NCBI GenBank assembly: GCA_903927605.1 | Contig: CAIYNT010000183.1 | Location: forward strand, 1 to 19,893 | DNA: 19,893 nt | Direction of reading: 5' to 3' | Source: an uncultured Holophagaceae bacterium | Lineage (GTDB): Bacteria; Acidobacteriota; Holophagae; Holophagales; Holophagaceae | Part shown: one piece after another, positions 1-6,439 of the stretch | How positions within the stretch are numbered: position 1 is the first letter of the stretch | Layout: each line of letters starts with the position of its first letter | The notes under the pieces: model-generated | The model's database searches: none | Seen by the model: the letters and a program-made list of their open reading frames with translations, nothing else | What the model was told of the DNA's origin: nothing | Translations under genes and position numbers: made by a program

Positions 1-1
1 C

Positions 2-1378
2 CTGCTGGAGCCCCTTGGCGAAGGTGGCATGGCCCTGGTCTTCCGGGGGGAGGATCGCTTCCGGCCCGGCTTGTTCTGCGCCGTGAAGTTGCTGCGCCCG
101 GAGGTCCACCGTGACGCGGATCTGGTCCGCCGCTTCCTCCGCGAAGGCGATGTGCTCACGCGCCTGTTGCACCCAGCTCTGGTTGAGATTTTTTCTTTTG
201 GGACCAGCGGTGCCTGGCCCTACCTGGTGATGGAGCTCCTGCCTGGCGGGAGCCTGAAGGCCTGCCGGGGCGAGGCTCCGGCGGCCCTGGCCCGCCGGTT
301 GACTTCAGTCTGCGGGGCGCTGAGCGTGGCGCATAGAGCTGGCGTCGTGCACCGGGACCTCAAGCCATCGAACCTCCTCTTTGCCGCCGACGGCCAACTC
401 AAGGTCACGGATTTCGGCGTGTGCTACTGGGAGGGCGAGGAGGGCCGGACCCGCGCCACCCGCAGCCAGATGGTTGTCGGGACCCTGGGCTACATGGCGC
501 CAGAGCAGCATGGGGATCCACGCAACGTGGACGGTCGCTGCGATGTCTATGCCCTGGGCGCCATCCTGTTCGAGTTCGCCACGGGGCAGGCCTACGCCCA
601 GGTGCAGATGCCCCCCGCGGCGATCCGGCCGGGCTTCCCGCCTCGCCTGGCGGGGCTCATCATGCGGGCGCTCCAGCCGGATCCCACCAAGCGCCTGCCG
701 GATATGGAAGCGTTCGGACAGGAACTGTCCATTTGGCTCGAGAGTGCGGAGGCGGCGGGCTGGGGGGAGGAACCCCTGCCGGGGTTTTCCGCCCGGGAGC
801 GGGAGCTGGCCACGGTCGCGGGACCCCGACGGGACCAGGGCCCCGAGATTCGGCTGGCACCCTACCTGGACGCCCTGGCCACGGGCCCCGTGGGCGTCCG
901 GCGCTCCGCGGCGGAAGGGCTGGTGGCGGCGGTGCGGCCCGGTGATGGCGAATGGCTGGCCGAGGCCCTCGGCCACGCGTCCGAGGGCGCACGGTTCGCG
1001 CTGGCGCGGGCGCTCGGGAAGGTGGGTGAGGCTGGGTCCCTCGGACTCCTGCTGGCGCTGGTGGCGGACCCCTTCGCCCAGCGCGAAGCCGCCGAGGCGG
1101 TGGCGGAGGTGGCCCTGCGTACGGGTCAGGTCGAAGCAGCTCGAAGAGATCTCGGTGAGCCTGGGCTCGGGGCATCCTGGCGCTGGTCCGCCCGGGCCGC
1201 TCTGGGGGACGAGGACTGGGCCCGGGCCCTGGCGGCCGAGTGGCCGCGGCTGACGCCACCCTTCAGGCTCCAGGCCCTGGAGGCCGGCCGGCGCCTTCCC
1301 GAACACCTGCGGAACGTCGTGAAATCCGCCACGGCCGATGCCACCGGACAGGCGCGGACCCTCTGGGAGTTGCTTTGA
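2..1378 (+). CDS. Serine/threonine protein kinase with C-terminal HEAT-like repeats (5' partial)
   Basis: Eukaryotic-type (Hanks) Ser/Thr kinase, expected to phosphorylate cytosolic protein targets; its substrate is unknown. The reading frame is open from base 2, and the first visible residues form the glycine-rich loop (GEGGMALVF), so the true start lies upstream and the ATG at 29 is internal. Following the loop come the ATP-anchoring lysine (AVKLLRP), the catalytic loop HRDLKPSN, the DFG metal site, the GTLGYMAPEQ activation-segment end and the DVYALGAILFE helix, so all catalytic motifs are intact. After about residue 270 the protein becomes Ala/Leu/Gly-rich with helical repeats (for example VRRSAAEGLVAAV, ARFALARALGKVG, QREAAEAVAEVAL), which look like HEAT or PBS-lyase-type repeats used for protein binding. 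No membrane segment is visible in the part present. A kinase-HEAT fusion is the likely architecture; the repeat assignment is by eye. Confidence 0.93.
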   Translation: MLEPLGEGGMALVFRGEDRFRPGLFCAVKLLRPEVHRDADLVRRFLREGDVLTRLLHPALVEIFSFGTSGAWPYLVMELLPGGSLKACRGEAPAALARRLTSVCGALSVAHRAGVVHRDLKPSNLLFAADGQLKVTDFGVCYWEGEEGRTRATRSQMVVGTLGYMAPEQHGDPRNVDGRCDVYALGAILFEFATGQAYAQVQMPPAAIRPGFPPRLAGLIMRALQPDPTKRLPDMEAFGQELSIWLESAEAAGWGEEPLPGFSARERELATVAGPRRDQGPEIRLAPYLDALATGPVGVRRSAAEGLVAAVRPGDGEWLAEALGHASEGARFALARALGKVGEAGSLGLLLALVADPFAQREAAEAVAEVALRTGQVEAARRDLGEPGLGASWRWSARAALGDEDWARALAAEWPRLTPPFRLQALEAGRRLPEHLRNVVKSATADATGQARTLWELL

Positions 1379-1447
1379 TCCGGGCACTGGTTGATGGTAC
1401 GCCGCGGGTCCCGAGACCTGGTAGGCCCTCTACCTTGTGGATACGTC

Positions 1448-1795
1448 GTGATTGAAGTCATTCCCACCACTATTGCCGCCGTCACGGCCCTCGACGTAGC
1501 GGGAGCGCTGGTGGCCCACCGGGCGGGCCAGCGGTCAGCGGCCCAGGTCATGAACGGCGTAGCCTTGGCCATCACTTGTGCCGGGTCACTGGTGGCCCTG
1601 GCGCAGAGCGGCGGGGCGAATGCCAACGCCCCAGGAGTGGCCCTGCTCGCGGCGCTTGTAGGGTTGACTGCCCTATGTTTCTACAGTGCGCGCAAGTCAG
1701 CCATGCCGAGCTTCGTCTTTTGGCTGGCCTGGAGTGTCAACCTGGCCATCGTAGTGGCGCTGGTCTACCTGTTGTTCTGGTTCAAGATCTTCTGA
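1448..1795 (+). CDS. Small four-helix membrane protein of unknown function
   Basis: I do not recognise this family. From the GTG at 1448 the product is 115 residues and almost entirely hydrophobic, with four likely membrane helices: about residues 5-22 (TTIAAVTALDVAGALVA), 34-51 (VMNGVALAITCAGSLVAL), 61-80 (GVALLAALVGLTALCFYSA) and 89-113 (FVFWLAWSVNLAIVVALVYLLFWF), ending in a short FKIF tail. The frame is open upstream to a TTG at 1391, but residues there are polar and GTG 1448 places the first helix next to the N-terminus, with a weak GGA about 7 bases ahead. It follows the kinase gene on the same strand by about 70 bases and could be co-transcribed. No catalytic motif is visible. The start is uncertain. 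Confidence 0.6.
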   Translation: MIEVIPTTIAAVTALDVAGALVAHRAGQRSAAQVMNGVALAITCAGSLVALAQSGGANANAPGVALLAALVGLTALCFYSARKSAMPSFVFWLAWSVNLAIVVALVYLLFWFKIF

Positions 1796-1837
1796 ACCCG
1801 AGCCTCAGCGGGTCTTAACGTCTCGAGGCAGGTGGGG

Positions 1838-2098
1838 TCACCCCTTCTTGGAGCGCTCGGCCACCTTGTCGAGGATCTCCCAGATCTGATGGCAGTCCTC
1901 GCAGGAGGAGCGGGGATCGCCGCAGGGGAAGCCCTCGACACCGATGCCCTGGCACTTGGGGTTGCGGAAGAAGAAGAGGAGCTCGTTCAAGGAGGCATGG
2001 ACCCGGTTGCGCAGAGCCTCATCGGGCAGGGACCGCAGGTTCTGGATGAATGTCCATTCCGCAGCACTGAGTTCGGGACGATCGATGGACTGGGACAT
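1838..2098 (-). CDS. Small Cys-rich cytosolic protein, unknown function
   Basis: Predicted 86-residue soluble protein without signal peptide or membrane segment. The N-terminal half is helical and acidic (SAAEWTFIQNLRSLPDEALRNRV). The C-terminal half holds four cysteines at about 49, 59, 66 and 69 plus His70 (KCQ, FPCG, SSCEDCH), an arrangement suggestive of a zinc or Fe-S site. The CEDCH pentad matches the c-type heme consensus, but without an export signal heme attachment is not expected. The ATG at 2098 is preceded by GGAG at 6 bases spacing, which supports it as a real gene. It lies downstream of pepF on the same strand, separated by about 106 bases containing a hairpin. I do not recognise the family. 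Confidence 0.7.
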   Translation of the reverse strand: MSQSIDRPELSAAEWTFIQNLRSLPDEALRNRVHASLNELLFFFRNPKCQGIGVEGFPCGDPRSSCEDCHQIWEILDKVAERSKKG

Positions 2099-2148
2099 GG
2101 GTACTCCAGGCAGATCCAGTATACGGGTATCGGCGGTTCCCGAACGAG

Positions 2149-2177
2149 CGGCTGGGAGCTCCCAAGCCTCTCAGCCG
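2149..2177 (-). terminator. Hairpin between pepF and the Cys-rich gene
   Basis: CGGCTGGGAG (2149-2158) pairs with CTCTCAGCCG (2168-2177), 10 bp with one G-T wobble and a 9-base loop. It starts about 28 bases past the pepF stop on the minus strand. No T-run follows, so it may be a weak terminator or an mRNA 3' stabiliser. Confidence 0.35.
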
Positions 2178-2204
2178 TGGATGATCCGAGCCTCCGTAGC
2201 CACG

Positions 2205-4097
2205 CTATTGCTGGCCCTTTGCCGAGTGGGCAAGGATCTTCTCCATGTCGTCCATGATCCCGTTCATTTCGGCGATGGCTTTGTTGAAAGGAGCGGAGGT
2301 GGTCATGTCCACGCCGACGCCCTTGAGGAGGTCGATGGCGGGCTTGGAACTGCCCGAGGAGAGCATGCCGAGGTAGGCATCGCGGACCTTGGTGCCGCCC
2401 GTCGCCTGTTCCTCGCGGATCGCCTTGGCGATGCTCGTCGAGGCCACCATGCTGGTGGAGTACTGGAAGACGTAGAAGTCGTAGTAGAAGTGGGGAATGT
2501 AGGCCCATTCCACCGCCATCAGATCGTCGACCTGGCAGACGCCCTGGTCGTGGCCGTAGTAGTCGCGCAGCAGCTTGAGATACAGCTCGGAAAGGGTTTC
2601 GCCGGTGATGGGCTCGCCGCGCTCCGCCCGCTGGTGGACCTGCAGTTCAAAGTCAGCGAAGAGCGCTTGCCGGAAGAGGGTCTGGCGCAAGCCGTCGAGG
2701 GCATTCCCCAATAGCGCGAGCCGAGTGGCGTCGTTCTTGGCCTTCCCCAGCATGTGGTGGAGCAGCAGGTTCTCGTTGAGGGTCGAGGCCACCTCAGCCA
2801 CGAAGATGGGATAGTCCGAGGTCTGGAAGGGCTGGTGCTGGTAGGACAGGTAGGTATGCATCGAGTGGCCGCTCTCGTGGGCCAGGGTCGAGACGTCGTC
2901 ATATTGCCCGTTGAAGTTGAGCAGCTGGAAGGGGTGGATGCCGTAGACGCCGGTCGAGTAGGCGCCGGAACGCTTCCCGGGACTGGGCAGGTAGTCGGTC
3001 CAGCGGCTTTCAAACCCCTTCTTGAGGACCGCCACGTAGGGCGCGCCCAGGGGCGCCAGCGCCTCCAGGGTGATGGCGCGGGCCTCGTCCGGCTCGAAGC
3101 GCAGATCCACCTTCCCGACCATGGGGATGTAGAGGTCCTGGTAGCGGAGCTTCTCGAGGCCCAGCATGCGCTGCCGCAGCCGGAGGAAGCGGTGCAGGCT
3201 GGGCAGGCTGCGCCGCACGTCGGCCACCAGCTGGGTGTAGACGGTGGTGGGGATGTCATTCTGGAACAGGGCCGCCGCCAGGGCACTGTCGAAGTGGTGG
3301 ACCTTGGCATCGAAGAGGTGGCCCTTCATCTGGGCGTCGAGCGTGGTCCCGAAGGTGCGTTCGAAGCCCTTCAGGGTACCGAAGAAGCTCTGGAAGGCCA
3401 GGTCGCGGTCTGTCTTGATCTTCGAGGCACGGTAGAGCGCGAAGGCGGCCGAATCGAGGCGCACTTCGCCCGTGGAGAACTTCACGGTCGGGTAGGGCAG
3501 ATCGGCGTCCTTGAGCGTGCCGTAGCTGGTCTGACCCGTATCAGTGAGATCGCTGGCCAGCGCCGCCACCTGCTCCTCGGCGGCGGAGAGGGTGTGGGGC
3601 TTCCAGCGCAGCACATCCTCCAGGTACACACGGTAGGGGGCCAACTTCGGCTCCTGGGCCAGGAAGCCACGGACCTTGGCCGGGTCGAGGGACAGGATCT
3701 CCGGCCGGATCCAGGCGGTGGCGGCGGCCAGGTCCACCCCGAGCTTCTGGGCCCCCTGCTTGAGCTCGCGGGGCCTGGCCAGACGGGTGTCCTCGTCCGA
3801 ACGGGAGCTGGCATAGACCGAGAGCTTGACCAGGTCGATCTGGACGGCAGTCACGGCGTCGAGTCCGGCCAGCAGGGCCGAGGCCGAGTCGCCCAAGTGG
3901 CTCCGGTGGGCCGCCAGCCCTGGAATGCGGGCGGCTGCCGCAGTACGAGTCTGTTCCCAGGCCTGCTCGGTGGCGAAGATGTCCTCCAACTGCCACTTGT
4001 ACTTCTCTGGTATCCCAGAGCGCTCCCCGGCCAGGGCAGGCCCTGCGATTCCGGCGCAAAGCGCGAAGGTGAGGAGGTGGTGGACGGGCTTTCGCAT
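2205..4097 (-). CDS. pepF: Secreted oligoendopeptidase F-like metallopeptidase (family M3B)
   Basis: Zinc metallopeptidase that cleaves short peptides; as an exported form it would act in the periplasm. The product is 630 residues from the ATG at 4097, which has a GAGAGGA ribosome site just upstream. A longer in-frame start at 4181 would put 28 polar residues ahead of a textbook signal peptide (MRKPVHHLLTFALCAGIAGPALA, cleavage near residue 23), so 4097 is preferred. The family hallmark HESGH is at about residues 407-411, and the third zinc ligand is likely Glu435 in FVAEVASTLNE, the typical M3B motif. The PepF N-terminal region (YKWQLEDIFATEQAWE) and the C-terminal tail are both present, so the gene looks complete. 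It is divergent from nrfH across a 195-base regulatory gap. Most PepF proteins are cytosolic, so the signal peptide is notable but not unique. Confidence 0.93.
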   Translation of the reverse strand: MRKPVHHLLTFALCAGIAGPALAGERSGIPEKYKWQLEDIFATEQAWEQTRTAAAARIPGLAAHRSHLGDSASALLAGLDAVTAVQIDLVKLSVYASSRSDEDTRLARPRELKQGAQKLGVDLAAATAWIRPEILSLDPAKVRGFLAQEPKLAPYRVYLEDVLRWKPHTLSAAEEQVAALASDLTDTGQTSYGTLKDADLPYPTVKFSTGEVRLDSAAFALYRASKIKTDRDLAFQSFFGTLKGFERTFGTTLDAQMKGHLFDAKVHHFDSALAAALFQNDIPTTVYTQLVADVRRSLPSLHRFLRLRQRMLGLEKLRYQDLYIPMVGKVDLRFEPDEARAITLEALAPLGAPYVAVLKKGFESRWTDYLPSPGKRSGAYSTGVYGIHPFQLLNFNGQYDDVSTLAHESGHSMHTYLSYQHQPFQTSDYPIFVAEVASTLNENLLLHHMLGKAKNDATRLALLGNALDGLRQTLFRQALFADFELQVHQRAERGEPITGETLSELYLKLLRDYYGHDQGVCQVDDLMAVEWAYIPHFYYDFYVFQYSTSMVASTSIAKAIREEQATGGTKVRDAYLGMLSSGSSKPAIDLLKGVGVDMTTSAPFNKAIAEMNGIMDDMEKILAHSAKGQQ

Positions 4098-4213
4098 GGG
4101 TTGGTCCTCTCTGGAGCTGGCCTCTGATTCGGGAGTGATTTCCATCATGTTGTATCGAGCCTGGCTCAAGCCTGCCCTCATCCCCGGATTTTGGCCATGT
4201 CCAGGTGGTTTGA

Positions 4214-4235
4214 TTTAGGATTGACGAGTCCTAAA
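4214..4235. promoter_or_regulatory. Perfect inverted repeat (operator candidate) enclosing the nrfH -35 box
   Basis: TTTAGGA (4214-4220) and TCCTAAA (4229-4235) are perfect 7-base inverted arms separated by 8 bases. The -35 hexamer of the proposed nrfH promoter occupies the spacer. A protein bound here should block or reposition RNA polymerase. The regulator is not identifiable from this window. Confidence 0.6.
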
Positions 4236-4248
4236 CGCGAGCTACGAT
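4221..4248 (+). promoter_or_regulatory. Sigma-70-type promoter for nrfHA
   Basis: TTGACG at 4221-4226 and TACGAT at 4243-4248 are 16 bases apart and lie about 45 bases ahead of the nrfH start. The match to TTGACA/TATAAT is good in an otherwise GC-rich region. The overlap with the inverted repeat at 4214-4235 suggests regulation. Confidence 0.55.
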
Positions 4249-4292
4249 ATTCAGGTGCCAGGCCACTGCCAGGTACCTCGAATGGATGCCCC

Positions 4293-4790
4293 GTGAGTGG
4301 AAAGCGCCGATTCCTCTACCTGAGCCTGGCCGCCAGCGTGTTCCTGGGGGTGTTCCTGGGCTCCGGCGCCTATACCTTCGTGTCGGCCCACGGTACTTCG
4401 TACCTGTCCAACGACCCCGCAGTCTGTGTGAACTGCCACATCATGCGGGAGGACTACGACGGCTGGCGGCATGGCTCCCATCATGCGGTGGCCACCTGCA
4501 ACGACTGCCACCTGCCCCACGACAACGTGGTGCATAAGCTGTTCGTGAAGGCCAGCAACGGCTACCACCACTCGAAGGCCTTCACCCTCCTGGATTTCGC
4601 GGAGCCCATCCGCATCAAGCCGGGCAATGCCCAGGTGCTGGAGGCCAACTGCCTGCGGTGCCATACCGAATTGACCGACGAAATCACCGCCCACGGCACC
4701 CTGGGGGTTCCCACGGATCCCACCCAGAAGGCCGACCTCTACGGCTGCGTCCGCTGCCACCAGGGCGTGGGCCACGGTCCTGCCCGATGA
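4293..4790 (+). CDS. nrfH: Cytochrome c nitrite reductase small subunit (tetraheme quinol dehydrogenase NrfH)
   Basis: NapC/NirT-family membrane cytochrome that oxidises menaquinol and passes electrons to NrfA on the periplasmic side. From the GTG at 4293 the product is 165 residues: a basic start (MSGKRRF), one membrane anchor at about 8-30, then four heme-c motifs, CVNCH (45-49), CNDCH (69-73), CLRCH (120-124) and CVRCH (152-156). The first motif continues as CHIM, matching the CXXCHXM pattern in which Met ligates heme 1 in NrfH. CNDCHLPHDN and the KLFVKASNG segment are also typical. The frame is open upstream to 4191, but that start lies ahead of the promoter and gives an N-terminus unlike NrfH. 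The downstream neighbour nrfA starts 64 bases later, so the two form an operon. Confidence 0.93.
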   Translation: MSGKRRFLYLSLAASVFLGVFLGSGAYTFVSAHGTSYLSNDPAVCVNCHIMREDYDGWRHGSHHAVATCNDCHLPHDNVVHKLFVKASNGYHHSKAFTLLDFAEPIRIKPGNAQVLEANCLRCHTELTDEITAHGTLGVPTDPTQKADLYGCVRCHQGVGHGPAR

Positions 4791-4840
4791 TCCACCCCGA
4801 CGCCCTGACCCTCAACTTGACGATGCGTGCCACCCACGCG

Positions 4841-4853
4841 GGAGGATCCCTCC
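4841..4853 (+). promoter_or_regulatory. nrfA ribosome binding site inside a small palindrome
   Basis: GGAGG (4841-4845), 9 bases ahead of the nrfA ATG, can pair perfectly with CCTCC (4849-4853) across a 3-base ATC loop. Folding would hide the Shine-Dalgarno and could tune the NrfA:NrfH ratio. The stem is short, so this is only a possibility. Confidence 0.35.
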
Positions 4854-4854
4854 G

Positions 4855-6345
4855 ATGACCGACAATCCCACCCCCCTCTTTTCCCGTCCCGCGGTTCGGA
4901 TGGGGCTCCTGGCCGCAGGTGCCGCACTGGCCACCGTGCTGGTGATGGCGCTGTATTCCAGCATTTCCGGTCACAAAGCCGAGGCCCGGCAGACCAGCTT
5001 CAGGGTTGTGGACCTGGACGAGAAGACCGTCGATCCGGCCCTCTGGGGGAAGAACTTCCCCCGTCAGTACGACGGCTACACGAAGACCACGGAAAAGTAC
5101 GGCACCAAGTACGGCGGTGCCGGGAGCGAGGCCTTCCCCATCAGCAAACTGAAGGAGGACCCGCGCCTGCCCATCATCTTCGATGGCTACGCCTTCGCCA
5201 TTGACTACAACCGGCGCCGCGGCCACGCCTACATGCTCGACGACCAGGGCAAGACCAGGCGCGTGACTGAGAAGCCGCAGCCGGGCTCCTGTCTCCAGTG
5301 CCACACGTCCAACACGGTGCTCTACCGGGAGGCGGGGCTGAAGGCCGGTGCGACTGGCAGCCTGGACGACCCCTATCTCAGCCCCCAGGGCCAGGCGCAG
5401 GTCATGAAGGGCTTCGAGGCCATGTGCAAGCTGCCCTACATCGAAGCGGCCAAGCTGGCCAAGCACCCTCTGGGTTGCATCGACTGCCACGATCCCAAGA
5501 GCATGCAGCTCCGGGTCACCAAACCCGGTTTCATCCGCGGCATCGCGGTCCTGGCCGAGAGCAGTGAACCCGTGCCGCACCTGCCTTCCATCGAGGCCTG
5601 GCGCAAGGGGGACCGGAAGGCGCCCTATGATCCGAATACTGAGGCCTCGCGCCAGGAGATGCGGTCCATGGTCTGCGGCCAGTGCCATGTGGAGTACTAC
5701 TGCGGGCCCAAGACCACCCTGTTCTATCCCTGGAACAACGGACTGAAGGTGGAGCAGGAAGAGGCCTATTACGACAGCTACAAGTTCCCTGATGGCCATC
5801 GCTTCTACGACTGGAAGCATGCCCGTACCGGCGCCGAGGTCCTCAAGGCCCAGCACCCCGAGTTCGAGATGTGGAGCCAGGGCATCCATGCGCGTTCCGG
5901 CGTCTCCTGCGCCGACTGCCACATGCCCTACAAGCGCGAGGGCGCCATCAAGATCAGCGACCACCAGGTCCGTAGCCCCCTGCTGGACATCAGCCGCTCC
6001 TGCCAGACCTGCCACCGCTTCCCCGAGGCGGAACTCAAGGCGCGGGTCGAGGCCATCCAGGACCGCACCAAGGCCCTGCTGGACCGCGCTGAGGACGCCG
6101 TCGTCAACCTCATCACCGACATCGAGGCCGCCAAGAAGGCCGGAATGGACGAGGCTAGGCTCCAGCCCATCCTCGAACTCCAGCGCAAGGCCCAGTGGCG
6201 TGTGGACTGGGTCAATGCGGAGAATTCCATGGGCTTCCACGCCCCTCAGGAAGCTGCCCGCATCCTCGGCGAAGCCATTGACTTCGGCCGCCAGGGCCAG
6301 ATTGCGCTGCGGGATCTCGGCCTAGGCAAGGTGGCAAAGAAGTAG
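4855..6345 (+). CDS. nrfA: Pentaheme cytochrome c nitrite reductase, ammonia-forming (NrfA, CXXCH type)
   Basis: Catalyses six-electron reduction of nitrite to ammonium in the periplasm with electrons from NrfH. The product is 496 residues, near the family norm, with an N-terminal hydrophobic segment at about 16-36 serving as signal or anchor. The five heme motifs are CLQCH (146-150), CIDCH (208-212), CGQCH (274-278), CADCH (352-356) and CQTCH (383-387). In NrfA the first motif carries the catalytic heme, usually CXXCK; here it is CXXCH, as in a recognised minority of NrfA proteins. Active-site residues are present: Arg122 (RRGHAY), Tyr281 (QCHVEYY) and His345 (SQGIH). The KAQHPE motif with Glu280/Tyr281 indicates the conserved calcium site. 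The C-terminal helical bundle used for dimerisation is complete (RKAQWRVDWVNAENSMGFHAP). The RBS is GGAGG at 4841. Confidence 0.96.
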   Translation: MTDNPTPLFSRPAVRMGLLAAGAALATVLVMALYSSISGHKAEARQTSFRVVDLDEKTVDPALWGKNFPRQYDGYTKTTEKYGTKYGGAGSEAFPISKLKEDPRLPIIFDGYAFAIDYNRRRGHAYMLDDQGKTRRVTEKPQPGSCLQCHTSNTVLYREAGLKAGATGSLDDPYLSPQGQAQVMKGFEAMCKLPYIEAAKLAKHPLGCIDCHDPKSMQLRVTKPGFIRGIAVLAESSEPVPHLPSIEAWRKGDRKAPYDPNTEASRQEMRSMVCGQCHVEYYCGPKTTLFYPWNNGLKVEQEEAYYDSYKFPDGHRFYDWKHARTGAEVLKAQHPEFEMWSQGIHARSGVSCADCHMPYKREGAIKISDHQVRSPLLDISRSCQTCHRFPEAELKARVEAIQDRTKALLDRAEDAVVNLITDIEAAKKAGMDEARLQPILELQRKAQWRVDWVNAENSMGFHAPQEAARILGEAIDFGRQGQIALRDLGLGKVAKK

Positions 6346-6366
6346 GCTGTCGCCACAGGAAAGGAT

Positions 6367-6392
6367 CAGGGGAGGGGCTGGACCCTCCCCTG
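6367..6392 (+). terminator. Rho-independent-type terminator after nrfA
   Basis: CAGGGGAGGG (6367-6376) and CCCTCCCCTG (6383-6392) form a perfect 10-bp GC-rich stem with a 6-base loop, about 21 bases after the nrfA stop. Only a short GTTT follows. It lies between two converging genes, so it may serve both strands. Confidence 0.72.
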
Positions 6393-6439
6393 GTTTGCAC
6401 CTGCTACGGGGTTTCAGGGGAATCAACTACGCCATCCCT

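Noticed and set aside
1796..1813. Small hairpin ACCCG-N8-CGGGT after the membrane protein gene
   Set aside because: The 5-bp stem with an 8-base loop and no T-run is expected by chance in this base composition.
1882..1893. CXXCH (CEDCH) in the small minus-strand protein, a possible c-type cytochrome
   Set aside because: The protein has no signal peptide or membrane anchor and a single motif flanked by other cysteines, so a metal cluster is more likely than heme attachment.
1950..1965. TGGCAC...TTGC sequence resembling a sigma-54 promoter
   Set aside because: The spacing is one base too long, it lies inside the small Cys-rich gene on the opposite strand, and no target gene starts downstream.
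2754..4127. 457-codon open frame on the plus strand opposite pepF
   Set aside because: The opposite strand encodes a complete M3 peptidase with a signal peptide and HESGH motif; this frame is an antisense by-product of GC-rich codon bias.
4684..6240. 518-codon open frame on the minus strand opposite nrfHA
   Set aside because: The plus strand carries nine heme motifs and full NrfH/NrfA homology; the minus-strand translation shows no domain and would run through both genes.
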